A stretch of 64,000 bases of DNA, from NCBI RefSeq assembly GCF_018403285.1, contig NZ_BOSJ01000002.1, positions 466,035 through 530,034 of the forward strand. Direction: 5' to 3'. Shown here piece after piece: positions 34,561-44,253 of the stretch (positions are counted from its first letter, which is position 1; each line of letters begins with the position of its first letter). A program made the translations under genes and the position numbers. The DNA comes from Paenibacillus sp. J45TS6 (GTDB lineage: Bacteria; Bacillota; Bacilli; Paenibacillales; Paenibacillaceae). The notes below the pieces were generated by a model. The model was not told the origin of the DNA. It saw only the letters and a list, made by a program, of their open reading frames with translations, and did no database searches.

Positions 34561-35169
34561 ATGAATCGTAATCCAAAAGCTTTATCTTCACAGGACATGC
34601 CTGGCCTGAAAATACCCCATACGGATCCAGGTATTGCATCAGCCATTGTCCACCGCTTACTATTCCATCTATTTCAGGCACCTGCCCATAAAGAAATTGT
34701 CATCGTTTGTATTGGAACGGATCGCTCAACAGGGGATTGTCTTGGTCCTCTCGTGGGTACTTCTCTATCCAAGCTAAAGAGTTCCATTTACCACCTATAC
34801 GGTACACTAGAGGAACCCGTTCATGCAATGAATCTGCAAGATACGCTTGATGTAATTTATTCCACACACGCTGACCCCTATGTCATTGGTATCGATGCCT
34901 GTCTTGGACAATCTTCTAGTGTAGGCTGCATCCAAGTATCCGCAGGACCGCTTCGCCCAGGAGCAGGTGTAAATAAAGAATTACCGCCGGTTGGCGATAT
35001 CCATTTGACGGGTATCGTTAACGTCGGCGGCTTTATGGAGTATTTCGTACTTCAGAATACTCGGCTTAGTCTTGTCGTTCGCATGGCAGAGGTGATCTCC
35101 CACAGTTTATATGATGCACTTACAGAATGGCATAAACGTGTTACGCTTCTTGCTGTGCAAGAACAATAG
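34561..35169 (+). CDS. yyaC: Spore protein YyaC (GPR-like protease fold)
   Basis: A 202-residue protein with IVIVCIGTDRSTGDCLGPLVGTSL (about 48-71) and the later VIGIDACLGQSSSVGCIQV. This family resembles the germination protease and hydrogenase maturation endopeptidase fold and is expressed in sporulation. In B. subtilis it is also near parB (yyaC-yyaB-spo0J). It is on the plus strand, and its last 29 bases overlap the convergent DUF4446 gene. Confidence 0.92.
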   Translation: MNRNPKALSSQDMPGLKIPHTDPGIASAIVHRLLFHLFQAPAHKEIVIVCIGTDRSTGDCLGPLVGTSLSKLKSSIYHLYGTLEEPVHAMNLQDTLDVIYSTHADPYVIGIDACLGQSSSVGCIQVSAGPLRPGAGVNKELPPVGDIHLTGIVNVGGFMEYFVLQNTRLSLVVRMAEVISHSLYDALTEWHKRVTLLAVQEQ

Positions 35170-35641
35170 CTTCTTTTTCCTCGTTTGATAAGGAATACGT
35201 TGATTCTCCCCCTTTTAGGGGCTTTGCATATACATAAGAACCATCCCGATTATATAACCCTGTTAACACAAGTCCATCGCTCTGTTCATTCAGCATGGCG
35301 ACAGAGAAACTCAAATCCGTCCCCCGCTCTCCATAAGCATTATAACGTTTTACCCCTATTTTCCCTTGAACTTGATTCAATTTCGTTAGTGCCTTTGTAA
35401 TTTCATCTTTGTTCTCAGCCTGCATATCCTCAATGGAATCCATCTGAACTTTAAGCTGAAAAAGTAAGGACTCTAAATCTTCCACTCCTGTACTAGACAT
35501 TAAGTTATCGTAATTTTTACGAAGTCTACGCATTTTTACAGTTTGGACAATCATCATGATTAAAAGAACAAGAACAATTAACAAAATACCAAAAATAATA
35601 ATAGGCAATTGTTCCAGGATCAGTTCATTCATATCTGTCAT
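35141..35641 (-). CDS. DUF4446 membrane protein (YyaB-like position)
   Basis: A 166-residue protein with one membrane helix (about 13-33), a coiled-coil stretch (about 36-95, RKNYDNLMSSTGVEDLESLLFQLKVQMDSIEDMQ) and a conserved core KIGVKRYNAYGERGTDLSFSVAMLNEQSDGLVLTGLY. DUF4446 is widespread near soj-parB in Firmicutes. Function unknown. GGAGTAGGA lies upstream of ATG 35641. Confidence 0.88.
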   Translation of the reverse strand: MTDMNELILEQLPIIIFGILLIVLVLLIMMIVQTVKMRRLRKNYDNLMSSTGVEDLESLLFQLKVQMDSIEDMQAENKDEITKALTKLNQVQGKIGVKRYNAYGERGTDLSFSVAMLNEQSDGLVLTGLYNRDGSYVYAKPLKGGESTYSLSNEEKEAIVLAQQEA

Positions 35642-35665
35642 TTATTGTTCCTACTCCTCTATTAA

Positions 35666-36820
35666 TTAAGATCTACTGGCAAGATGGTGGACAGCTGCGA
35701 GCAGCGCCGACACTTCTGCCTCGGTTGAGTTTACACCAAAACTAGCTCTTACTGCTCCTCGATCTAAAGTTCCTGCACTTTCATGTGCTAGCGGGGTACA
35801 GTGATATCCCGAGCGTACTGCGATACTGTATTCCCGGTCAAGCCGGAAAGCTAATTCGGCAGAATCCACGTTTTCTATATTAAAAGATACAAGTCCGCTT
35901 CTTGGGCACCCTTTTCTTGGACCAAGAATATGTGCTCCCGGTACCTTTTCTAATCCCTCTATTAGATATTGAGATAATGACCACTCATGTTCATAGATAT
36001 AATCTATCGTCAAGGATAATACTTGCTCTATTCCTGCCATTAAACCAGCATAACCCACCACATTTGGTGTACCTGATTCATAACGGTCAGGTCTAACCGT
36101 CGGTTGGCCTATTACTTCCGATTGGCTGCCTGTCCCTCCGTAAAGCAGTGGCTTCACGTCGAGATCAGGATGAATGTAAAGACCACCTGTTCCTTGCGGC
36201 CCAAGCAAACCTTTATGTCCTGGAAAAGCCAACATATCAATACCCATCTTCTCTACATCAATATGCAGCACTCCCGCACTCTGAGCGGCATCGACGAGCA
36301 AAGGGATCCCGTATTTCCGAGTAACAGCACTGATTTCTTGCAATGGAAGAATACTTCCTAGCAGATTAGAACTATGAGTTACTGCTACTAATTTGGTATG
36401 AGGACGAATTCGGCTCTCGAGCATATCGATAGATATTTGACCTTCATCCGTAAGCGGAAGATAATCCACTTCAATCTGCCCGAGAGATTTTAAGTATTCT
36501 AAAGGTCTTCTTACAGAATTATGTTCCATCATTGTTGTAATTACATGATCGCCTGGTTCCAAAATTCCTCTTATAGCTAAATTTAAACTCATTGTAGTAT
36601 TAGAAGTAAGTACGATATCATTTGGATTATGAATCCTAAACAGCTTTGCAATAGCACGGCGAGTATTAAATAATACCCGACTTGCGTTAACAGACATTTG
36701 ATGACTTCCCCTGCCTGGGTTTGCGCCTGCTGTTTCCATTGCCTGAATCATCGCTTCTTTTACTGTTTCTGGCTTCGGCCATGAGGTAGCAGCGTGATCC
36801 AAATATATGATTTTTTTCAT
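35666..36820 (-). CDS. Class V aminotransferase / cysteine desulfurase-family enzyme
   Basis: A 384-residue PLP enzyme. It has YLDHAATSWPKP at the start, H100 stacking on PLP, D177 in VDAAQSAG and the Schiff-base Lys203 in FPGHKGLLGPQGTGG. The candidate catalytic Cys341 is in RSGYHCTPLAH. The HCTPLAHE ... TLDRGAVRASFGVNST ending is typical of the EF2568-type subfamily (TIGR01977) rather than IscS or SufS. That group is linked to selenium/sulfur handling with DUF3343 proteins, one of which is 1.2 kb away. AGGAGTAGGGGA precedes the ATG. Confidence 0.9.
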   Translation of the reverse strand: MKKIIYLDHAATSWPKPETVKEAMIQAMETAGANPGRGSHQMSVNASRVLFNTRRAIAKLFRIHNPNDIVLTSNTTMSLNLAIRGILEPGDHVITTMMEHNSVRRPLEYLKSLGQIEVDYLPLTDEGQISIDMLESRIRPHTKLVAVTHSSNLLGSILPLQEISAVTRKYGIPLLVDAAQSAGVLHIDVEKMGIDMLAFPGHKGLLGPQGTGGLYIHPDLDVKPLLYGGTGSQSEVIGQPTVRPDRYESGTPNVVGYAGLMAGIEQVLSLTIDYIYEHEWSLSQYLIEGLEKVPGAHILGPRKGCPRSGLVSFNIENVDSAELAFRLDREYSIAVRSGYHCTPLAHESAGTLDRGAVRASFGVNSTEAEVSALLAAVHHLASRS

Positions 36821-36843
36821 TCCCCTACTCCTCTACAAAAGAA

Positions 36844-36892
36844 AATGACATATCTTTTCTTCCTACCTGAGGTAAGAGGACGATATGTCATT
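36844..36892 (-). terminator. Large hairpin terminator between parB and the desulfurase gene
   Basis: AATGACATATC pairs perfectly with GATATGTCATT, with an inner TTCCTACC/GGTAAGAG stem. On the minus strand TTTTCTTTTG follows. It would end the noc-soj-parB transcript. Confidence 0.7.
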
Positions 36893-36976
36893 ACACTAAA
36901 GACTTACTTACCCATTACCCTCATATTCATGTGTATTGATGATAGGTTAGACATGTAGATCATTCGAGAAGTCCAT

Positions 36977-37819
36977 TTATTGAAGTAATTCTAAAAGTCT
37001 CTCTAAATCTTGTTTGCTGTAATAATTTAGTTCGATCTTTCCTTTTTCCTTATGATCCTTAATCTTTACCGTTGTCTTGAAACGATCACGCAGACTTTCC
37101 TCAACTGTTTCAATATAAGGGTCTCTTCTCTTCTGCTTAGGCTTAGATTTACTTTCGTTTCCCTTACGATCCAATTGTTGAACAGCTTCTTCAAGTTCTC
37201 TAACGCTCCATTGCTTCTGGATACATTCCTCTGCTAGTTCCTTTATTACCTTTTGATCCTTCAGACCAACAATAGCCCTTGCATGGCCCATGGATAATGT
37301 TCCACGTGAAACATAATCTTTTACTTCCTCCGGTAAAGTTAACAACCGCAGAAAGTTAGCAATATGAGATCTTGATTTACCAACTTTCATAGACAGTTCT
37401 TCTTGAGTTAGAGAAAACTGATCCATAAGACCTTGATAAGCTACAGCCACTTCCATTGCATTTAGGTTTTCACGTTGCAGGTTTTCAATAAGTGCAATTT
37501 CCATGACTTGCTGTTCTGAAAAGTTGCGAACTACCGCTGGAACTGTTGATTTACCGCAATATTGAGATGCACGAAAACGCCTCTCACCAGCTATAATTTC
37601 ATACCCTTTAAGCACACTGCGAACAATAATCGGTTGAATAACTCCGTGCTGGCGAATAGATTCAGCCAGTTCTTTTATGGACTCTTCATCAAATGTTTTT
37701 CTAGGCTGATAAGGATTTGCGCGAAGCTGGCTGAGTGGTATCTCCACAACTTTGTCATCATCGTTGATCGAAAGCGAAGGTAGAAGTGCATCCAAGCCTT
37801 TACCTAAACGCTTACTCAT
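36977..37819 (-). CDS. parB: Chromosome-partitioning protein ParB (Spo0J)
   Basis: A 280-residue ParB. The CTP-binding N domain has EIPLSQLRANPYQPR and GERRFRAS (78-85). The helix-turn-helix (about 130-165, LTQEELSMKVGKSRSHIANFLRLL) recognises parS, and a C-terminal dimer domain follows. It loads at parS, slides as a CTP clamp and recruits SMC. Its ATG overlaps the soj stop by 8 bases. The gene itself contains a parS site at 37298-37313. Confidence 0.98.
   Translation of the reverse strand: MSKRLGKGLDALLPSLSINDDDKVVEIPLSQLRANPYQPRKTFDEESIKELAESIRQHGVIQPIIVRSVLKGYEIIAGERRFRASQYCGKSTVPAVVRNFSEQQVMEIALIENLQRENLNAMEVAVAYQGLMDQFSLTQEELSMKVGKSRSHIANFLRLLTLPEEVKDYVSRGTLSMGHARAIVGLKDQKVIKELAEECIQKQWSVRELEEAVQQLDRKGNESKSKPKQKRRDPYIETVEESLRDRFKTTVKIKDHKEKGKIELNYYSKQDLERLLELLQ
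37298..37313. promoter_or_regulatory. parS site inside parB (one mismatch)
   Basis: TGTTCCACGTGAAACA fits the Bacillus consensus TGTTNCACGTGAAACA and is one base from a perfect palindrome. B. subtilis likewise has a parS within spo0J. Confidence 0.93.
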
Positions 37820-38573
37820 ATGAAATCACTTCCTTTGCCAACTCTAGATAAACTTCAGCTCCTCTTGAGCGAGGATCATACGTAATAATAGACTGTCCAT
37901 GTGATGGTGCTTCACTAAGTCTAATATTGCGCGGAATAATCGTTCTATAAACTTTTTGTTGAAAATACTTTTTGACTTCTTCTATAACTTGAATCCCTAA
38001 GTTAGTGCGAGCATCAAACATTGTAAGCAGCACACCTTCAATTTGGAGAGAAGTATTCAGATGCTTTTGTACAAGCCTAACCGTATTTAGGAGCTGACTT
38101 AAACCTTCGAGGGCGTAATATTCACACTGAATTGGAATAATAACAGAATCGGATGCAGTCAGTGAGTTAATTGTAAGCATCCCAAGTGAAGGAGGACAAT
38201 CAATCAAGATATAGTCATACTCATGTTTAATCATCTGCAGAGATTTCTTCAGACGAACTTCACGAGAAATGGTAGATACAAGTTCAATTTCAGCTCCAGC
38301 GAGCTGAATTGTTGCGGGAATCAGATGAAGTCCCGGGATATTCGTTTCGACAATTGCTTCTCTAGGATGTATCTCTTCAATGAGCACATCGTAGATACAA
38401 TAAGCAACATCTGCTTTATTAACACCCACACCGCTAGTTGTGTTGCCTTGGGGATCTATATCTACAAGAAGTACACGCTTGCCAAGTGAAGCCAATCCTG
38501 CACCCAGATTAACAGAAGACGTTGTTTTACCTACTCCGCCCTTCTGGTTTGCTACGGCAATAATCTTTGACAC
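37812..38573 (-). CDS. soj: Chromosome-partitioning ATPase ParA (Soj)
   Basis: A 253-residue deviant Walker ATPase. It has the N-terminal KGGVGKTT loop (11-18) with the signature lysine, the DIDPQGNTTSG motif and IDCPPSLG. Soj moves with ParB and switches DnaA activity at the origin. I start at GTG 38573 (GAGGTGAAC upstream), giving exactly the length of B. subtilis Soj; a longer reading into the gap before it lacks a site. Confidence 0.97.
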   Translation of the reverse strand: MSKIIAVANQKGGVGKTTSSVNLGAGLASLGKRVLLVDIDPQGNTTSGVGVNKADVAYCIYDVLIEEIHPREAIVETNIPGLHLIPATIQLAGAEIELVSTISREVRLKKSLQMIKHEYDYILIDCPPSLGMLTINSLTASDSVIIPIQCEYYALEGLSQLLNTVRLVQKHLNTSLQIEGVLLTMFDARTNLGIQVIEEVKKYFQQKVYRTIIPRNIRLSEAPSHGQSIITYDPRSRGAEVYLELAKEVISYE

Positions 38574-38686
38574 TTTGTTCACCTCAGTATAGGAGTCATT
38601 CCTTAGGGGTACGAGATAATAGATATCGGCGCAAAAGCTAGAATGAACTAGATAGAAAAAGCGGCACTTGAGCCGCTGTATGTTCA

Positions 38687-39505
38687 TTATTTACGTTTCG
38701 GAATTTGAATTACTATTTCATAATGATCTTCATGATCAGATTCTTTTGTTTTGATGTCGAGGCCCGAGTCTGACACCATATCAATGGATTGTCTAATTGT
38801 GTTCAAAGCGAGTCTAACATCTTTTGTAAAAGAAATCCGTTTTGACTTCTTAATCTTAGAAGATTCTTTGTAGAAAGCAACCCTTGCTTCCGTTTGTTTT
38901 ACATTCAATTCTTTAGTGATGATTTCTTCGAGAATTTTTAATTGGATCTCCAAACGATCTAGGGAAAGTAGTGCTCTCGCATGTCGCTCTGATATTTTCC
39001 GTTCCATAAGAGCCAACTTCACTTCTTCAGGTAAATGCAGCAAGCGAATTTTGTTTGCTATTGTGGATTGGCTTTTTCCAAGGCGCTGCGCCAGACTTTC
39101 TTGTGTTAACTGGTGCAAGTCAATCAGCTTTTGATATGCCACTGCTTCTTCAATCGCTGTCAGCCCTTCACGCTGTAGATTTTCAATAAGTGCTATTGAA
39201 GCTGCTTGGGAATCATTAAATTCACGTACAATAGCAGGGATATGTTCCATGCCCAGTTTCCTAACGGCACGCCAGCGTCTCTCCCCAGCAATGATTTCAT
39301 ATTGGCCGTTCCGAACGCGAACCACAATCGGCTGAATAACGCCATGGGTTTTAATCGTTTGGCATAATTCTTCAATCTTCTCGTCATCAAAAATCGTACG
39401 GGGCTGATACGGGCTGCTCACAATTTCGTCGATCGGAATTTGTTTTACTTCTTCCCCGTTACTGCGTTCCGTCAAACCAAACAACTTCGAAAATTGTTCT
39501 TTCAT
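38687..39505 (-). CDS. noc: Nucleoid occlusion protein Noc
   Basis: A 272-residue ParB paralogue. The N-terminal [11 protein letters not shown] forms the amphipathic membrane-binding helix typical of Noc. The CTP-binding part has [14 protein letters not shown] and GERRWRA (74-80), and the helix-turn-helix is [24 protein letters not shown]. Noc binds its own palindrome and blocks division over the nucleoid. It lies upstream of soj-parB and downstream of rsmG, as in Bacillus. ATG 39505 is preferred to a GTG five codons earlier. Confidence 0.96.
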   Translation of the reverse strand: MKEQFSKLFGLTERSNGEEVKQIPIDEIVSSPYQPRTIFDDEKIEELCQTIKTHGVIQPIVVRVRNGQYEIIAGERRWRAVRKLGMEHIPAIVREFNDSQAASIALIENLQREGLTAIEEAVAYQKLIDLHQLTQESLAQRLGKSQSTIANKIRLLHLPEEVKLALMERKISERHARALLSLDRLEIQLKILEEIITKELNVKQTEARVAFYKESSKIKKSKRISFTKDVRLALNTIRQSIDMVSDSGLDIKTKESDHEDHYEIVIQIPKRK

Positions 39506-39850
39506 TCCGTAGATTACCACCTAAATTCAAAATAGTGCCGCTTTAGGCACTTCATTGACTGTTCTCTCTTCGATTCCGTGTTGCAACTAGGCTAAGCCGT
39601 CTTCTTTATGTATAGGATTATGTTCTATGACGTTTAGACTCTATCTGTACGAAGAAACTACTCCCTCTATTCTATCACTTTTTCTTCCATAATCCTATTG
39701 TTTGGCAGTGAATTTTATCTCATTTTAAGGAAAATTGACTTCTATCATTTTCATAGTGTTTGTTGCTTTTGAGCCATGTTTTTATACAGTTAAAATATGG
39801 TATTATTTCTTCTTCTGGGAAGGTAGATTGCTTGAAAAAAAACAAAAAAA
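39506..39850. other. Intergenic region upstream of noc
   Basis: No gene. A TGATAGAAT extended -10 element on the minus strand (39678-39670) may drive noc-soj-parB; its -35 region is weak. The right end holds the parS/terminator element. Confidence 0.45.
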
Positions 39851-39884
39851 GGGAATGTTTCACGTGAAACATTCCCTTTTTTTT
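39851..39884 (-). terminator. rsmG terminator whose stem is a perfect parS
   Basis: A 26-base perfect palindrome (39851-39876, GGGAA arms around the parS core) is flanked by A7 on the left and T8 on the right. It can therefore act as a terminator in both directions. On the minus strand it begins directly after the rsmG stop. Confidence 0.9.
39856..39871. promoter_or_regulatory. Perfect parS site
   Basis: TGTTTCACGTGAAACA, an exact match to the Bacillus ParB-binding palindrome, about 350 bases upstream of noc and about 13 kb from the likely unwinding site. Confidence 0.97.
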
Positions 39885-40608
39885 ATTTAACAAGTGGTGT
39901 CTTTAATGGTGTTCCTGGTTTTCTAGGATACATCTTCGGCGTGTTTGCTATCTTACGGATTAAAATCATATGCCTTGCTGACTCTTCCACGGGTAATTGG
40001 AAAGCATGAGTCTCTATGAGTTTACCTTTTAACTCCTTTAAACTGTATGCCGCTTCTGTCAATTCTGCAGTAGGATCGCTACCCTTCATTGCTGCAAACA
40101 TTCCGTCTTTACGGACAAAAGGTAAACAAAATTCATTAAGTACCGCAAGCCTGGCAACAGCACGAGCAGTAACAAGGTCATAATGATCCCGGTAACCCGC
40201 TTTTCTTCCGATTTCCTCGGCTCGCCCATGAATAAGCTCCACATTTTCAAGTCCAAGAGCGTCAACAAGATGCTGTAAAAAATTAATCCGTTTATTCAAA
40301 GAATCAATAATCGTCAGCTTCAAATGAGGAAAACAAATCTTCAGCGGAATACCAGGGAAACCAGCTCCAGACCCAATATCCGCAATGGTATTCACTTCGT
40401 CCATCCCTACATAGAAAGCAAGTGACACAGAATCATAAAAGTGTTTTGTATATACTTGCTCTCTTTCTGTAATACCGGTTAGATTCATTTTCTCATTCCA
40501 AGATACGAGCTCTTTGTAATAAATCTCAAATTGTTCTAACTGCTTCTCGCTAAGCTCAATTTGATGTTTTGCTAAGCGTTCTTGCAATTCCTTCTGTATA
40601 TGATCCAT
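39883..40608 (-). CDS. rsmG: 16S rRNA (guanine527-N7)-methyltransferase RsmG (GidB)
   Basis: A 241-residue Rossmann methyltransferase. The S-adenosylmethionine loop is IADIGSGAGFPGIPLKI (about 70-86), followed by LTIIDSLNKRINFLQHL, VELIHGRAEE and VTARAVARLAVL. It methylates G527 of 16S rRNA; loss gives low-level streptomycin resistance in other bacteria. It follows mnmG with a two-base gap, and its terminator doubles as parS. Confidence 0.98.
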   Translation of the reverse strand: MDHIQKELQERLAKHQIELSEKQLEQFEIYYKELVSWNEKMNLTGITEREQVYTKHFYDSVSLAFYVGMDEVNTIADIGSGAGFPGIPLKICFPHLKLTIIDSLNKRINFLQHLVDALGLENVELIHGRAEEIGRKAGYRDHYDLVTARAVARLAVLNEFCLPFVRKDGMFAAMKGSDPTAELTEAAYSLKELKGKLIETHAFQLPVEESARHMILIRKIANTPKMYPRKPGTPLKTPLVK

Positions 40609-40610
40609 TG

Positions 40611-42497
40611 TTACCCCCTAGATGCAGTAACCCGATTATAATGTTCCAAATAAACGAGCAATATCGAAATATCTGCCGGTGTTACACCCGAGATCCGGGA
40701 AGCTTGACCGATAGAAATTGGACGAATTTTTTCTAGCTTTTGTTTCGCTTCCATTGCCAGACCATGAATCTCATTGTAATTGATGGTATCTGGAATTTTC
40801 TTTTTCTCCATTTTCAGCAGACGTTCTACATGAGTGAGTTGCTTCTCAATATAACCCGCATACTTAATTTGGATTTCCACTTGTTCCTTCATCTCTTCAT
40901 TTAAATCATAAGGAGAAGGTGAGATTCTCTCGATAAATGAATAATTCACTTCAGGACGTCTCATTAAAGTAAGAAGGGAAATTCCATCTTGCAAAGGTGT
41001 TGACTCTATACTTGCTAGAAGTTCATTTACTTCTGATGGGCGAGTACGAGTAGTGCGCAAACGTTCAATCTCCTGTTCTACTTTTTCCTTTTTATTAAGG
41101 AATTTAGCATAACGTTCATCCGTCACAAGTCCAATCTCGTGTCCAAGTGGAGTAAGTCTCATGTCTGCATTGTCATGACGCAAAAGCAGTCGATACTCAG
41201 CCCGCGAAGTAAGAAGACGGTATGGCTCATTCGTACCTTTCGTCACCAGATCATCAATAAGAACACCAATGTACCCTTGCGAACGATCTAGAACAACCGC
41301 TTCTTTCCCTTGTGCTTTACGAGCTGCATTGATTCCGGCCATAATTCCTTGGCCAGCTGCTTCTTCATAACCAGAAGTTCCGTTAATTTGTCCTGCAGTA
41401 AACAAACCTGGAAGACGCTTGGTCTCAAGCGAAGGAAGAAGCTGCGTCGGTACCATAGCATCATATTCGATTGCATAGCCGTTACGCATCATCTGTACAT
41501 TCTCAAGTCCCGGAACGGAGCGCAATACTTCTAATTGTACATCTTCAGGTAAGCTGGTAGACAAACCTTGAACATAATATTCTTTGGTGTTTTTTCCTTC
41601 GGGTTCTAGGAAAATTTGATGTTTTGGTTTATCACTAAAACGAACAATCTTGTCTTCAATGGAAGGACAATAACGTGGTCCCGTACCTTCAATCACACCC
41701 GAGAACATCGGAGCACGATGCAGGTTATCAGTAATAATCTGATGTGTTTCAGCTGAAGTATACGTTAACCAGCATGGCAATTGTTCATTGTCTGAGCTTT
41801 CCGTCTCATAGGAGAAAAACTTAGGAATATCGTCTCCTGGTTGAATTTCTGTTTTACTGAAATCGATGGTATCCTTATGCACCCGAGGTGGAGTCCCTGT
41901 CTTGAAACGTACAAGTTCAAAACCAAGCTCTTTAAGATGATCAGATAACTTAATCGAAGGCTGCTGATTGTTTGGCCCGCTCTCATACATCAGTTCACCC
42001 ATAATTACTTTACCGCGTAAGTAGGTTCCTGTTGTAAGTACAACTGATTTAGCACGGTATTCTGATCCTGTCTGTGTAACGACACCGACACACTCTCCAT
42101 TTTCCACAATTAAACGCTCTACCATGCCTTGGCGCATCGTAAGATTCGGTTCCATTTCCAACGTTTCTTTCATGGTGTGCTGGTAAGAAAATTTATCTGC
42201 CTGCGCTCGAAGCGCATGTACTGCGGGACCTTTACCTGTATTGAGCATTCTCATTTGAATAAATGTTCGGTCTGTATTGCGGCCCATTTCTCCACCTAGG
42301 GCGTCAATTTCACGGACTACATGGCCTTTTGCTGGTCCCCCGATCGATGGATTACATGGCATAAATGCGACCATATCCAGATTAATAGTGACCATCAGCG
42401 TTTTGCAGCCCATACGAGCGGCGGCAAGAGCTGATTCGACACCAGCATGACCTGCACCAACGACAATAACATCGAATGTACCGCCATCAAATCCCAT
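40611..42497 (-). CDS. mnmG: tRNA uridine-5-carboxymethylaminomethyl modification enzyme MnmG (GidA)
   Basis: A 628-residue FAD protein. The dinucleotide loop is [19 protein letters not shown] (about 12-30), and [22 protein letters not shown] and the later [17 protein letters not shown] are family signatures. With MnmE it builds cmnm5U34 in tRNA wobble positions. AAGGAGGAAGG precedes ATG 42497. Standard origin-region gene. Confidence 0.98.
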   Translation of the reverse strand: MGFDGGTFDVIVVGAGHAGVESALAAARMGCKTLMVTINLDMVAFMPCNPSIGGPAKGHVVREIDALGGEMGRNTDRTFIQMRMLNTGKGPAVHALRAQADKFSYQHTMKETLEMEPNLTMRQGMVERLIVENGECVGVVTQTGSEYRAKSVVLTTGTYLRGKVIMGELMYESGPNNQQPSIKLSDHLKELGFELVRFKTGTPPRVHKDTIDFSKTEIQPGDDIPKFFSYETESSDNEQLPCWLTYTSAETHQIITDNLHRAPMFSGVIEGTGPRYCPSIEDKIVRFSDKPKHQIFLEPEGKNTKEYYVQGLSTSLPEDVQLEVLRSVPGLENVQMMRNGYAIEYDAMVPTQLLPSLETKRLPGLFTAGQINGTSGYEEAAGQGIMAGINAARKAQGKEAVVLDRSQGYIGVLIDDLVTKGTNEPYRLLTSRAEYRLLLRHDNADMRLTPLGHEIGLVTDERYAKFLNKKEKVEQEIERLRTTRTRPSEVNELLASIESTPLQDGISLLTLMRRPEVNYSFIERISPSPYDLNEEMKEQVEIQIKYAGYIEKQLTHVERLLKMEKKKIPDTINYNEIHGLAMEAKQKLEKIRPISIGQASRISGVTPADISILLVYLEHYNRVTASRG

Positions 42498-42726
42498 CGT
42501 GCCTTCCTCCTTGTTTCAGGGATAATTCCCTGTAATTTATACTGCTGTATTGAAACGAAATCAGAACCTCACTGTTCTAGATTTCTTATCAAGTTCATTT
42601 CCGTGTGCTTATACAAAGCACTAAACTTCATTATATCAAAAAACACGGGGATTCCATAAGAGTTGATTCAAATCATTTGGAATGATAAGGATTATAATGA
42701 ATCCCGTGAGTCTATAAATAACTTCC

Positions 42727-44103
42727 TTATTTTCCTAAACAGAACTGGGAGAATATCTGATCAATTAGAGCATCATGCGCAGTATCGCCGACGATCTCAC
42801 CGAGCTGCTCCCAAGCTAATCTCACATCAATTTGGATCATATCAATCGGAATGAACTGCTCCGCAGCTTCATAAGCATCCTGTAAAGATTGCTTCGCTTT
42901 TTTCAGAAGAGAGATATGTCGTACATTACTTACATAAGTTAGATCTGCTGATTCTAATTGCCCGCTAAAGAATAATTTCGATATTGCTTCTTCAAGCAGG
43001 TCAATACCTTCTTCCGCTTTTACAGACATCGGTACGATTAATTCTGGATCAATATATCGTTCTAATATGTCCCGGTCAATCTTCGTTGGTAAATCCATTT
43101 TATTTAAAATAACAATGGCCTGTCTGCCTTTAATTTGCTCCAAAAGTTCGAGCTCATCCTCATGCAGCGGTTCTCCCGCATTTACTACCATTAGAATCAG
43201 ATCTGCTTCTGTAAAAGCAGTCCGAGATCGTTCCACACCAATCTTCTCAACAACATCCATTGTTTCCCGAATACCCGCCGTATCCAGCAGTTTTAAAGGA
43301 ATATTATTGATGGTTACAAACTCTTCAATGACATCGCGAGTTGTCCCTGGAATATCTGTGACAATCGCACGGTTATCTTGAGCCAGTGTATTAAGGAGCG
43401 AAGATTTACCTACATTAGGTCTTCCAACGATGGCTGTTGTAATTCCTTCTCTTAATATTTTCCCTTGTTCTGCTGTTTTTAACAGCTTATCGATTTCATT
43501 CATAACATGAGACGATTTTTCTTTGATGAATTCAGAAGTGAGTGATTCTACGTCATGCTCTGGATAATCAATATTCACTTCAATATGTGCCATTGTTTCC
43601 ACAAGTGTATAACGAAGATCACGTATTTTTGCAGAGAGAGCTCCCCCTACTTGTTTTAAAGCAACAGAAAAAGCACGATCTGACTTAGAACGAATGAGAT
43701 CCATAACACCTTCGGCTTGAGATAAGTCAATTCTTCCATTCAAAAAGGCTCTTTTGGTAAACTCGCCTGGTTCTGCCACTCGGATATCCAGCATAAGCAG
43801 TAAATCCATAATTCGTTTAACGGAAATAACACCACCGTGTGAGCTAATCTCTACAACATCTTCTGTTGTGAAGGAACGTGGGGCTCTCATCACTGTGACA
43901 AGTACCTCTTCCACTTTTTCTTCTGTCTGTGGGTTGATTATATGTCCATAATGAACGGTATGAGATTCTGCTTGTTCAAGTGGTGTTTTACTTTTTACAA
44001 TCTTACCTACTTCTTTGATTGCATCTGGACCACTGACCCTAATGACAGCAATCCCCGCTTCGCCTACAGCTGTAGAAATAGCTGCTATTGTATCACTAAT
44101 CAT
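42727..44103 (-). CDS. mnmE: tRNA modification GTPase MnmE (TrmE)
   Basis: A 458-residue protein. The N-terminal formyl-THF-binding domain spans about 1-118 and the helical domain continues to the C-terminus. The inserted G domain has GRPNVGKS (227-234), DIPGTTRD, DTAGIRE and NKMD. It ends in FCLGK, the conserved catalytic C-terminal motif. It acts with MnmG. Confidence 0.98.
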   Translation of the reverse strand: MISDTIAAISTAVGEAGIAVIRVSGPDAIKEVGKIVKSKTPLEQAESHTVHYGHIINPQTEEKVEEVLVTVMRAPRSFTTEDVVEISSHGGVISVKRIMDLLLMLDIRVAEPGEFTKRAFLNGRIDLSQAEGVMDLIRSKSDRAFSVALKQVGGALSAKIRDLRYTLVETMAHIEVNIDYPEHDVESLTSEFIKEKSSHVMNEIDKLLKTAEQGKILREGITTAIVGRPNVGKSSLLNTLAQDNRAIVTDIPGTTRDVIEEFVTINNIPLKLLDTAGIRETMDVVEKIGVERSRTAFTEADLILMVVNAGEPLHEDELELLEQIKGRQAIVILNKMDLPTKIDRDILERYIDPELIVPMSVKAEEGIDLLEEAISKLFFSGQLESADLTYVSNVRHISLLKKAKQSLQDAYEAAEQFIPIDMIQIDVRLAWEQLGEIVGDTAHDALIDQIFSQFCLGK

Positions 44104-44187
44104 CTATATCCACCTTCCCGTATCAATGCTTACGATCTATATTCAAGTTATCAAGATTGTTATATTCATTATACGTACCCTGATTAC

Positions 44188-44228
44188 GAAAAAAGCAATG
44201 GCTTCTGCACGGGGCAGGAAGCCATTGC
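44188..44228 (-). terminator. Terminator of the rpmH-side jag/yidC operon
   Basis: On the minus strand GCAATGGCTTC..TGC pairs with GCAGAAGCCATTGC, followed by TTTTTTCG. Outer GATTACG/CGTAATC arms extend the inverted repeat to 44182-44233. Confidence 0.9.
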
Positions 44229-44253
44229 GTAATCGCATGAAATCACATTAAGC

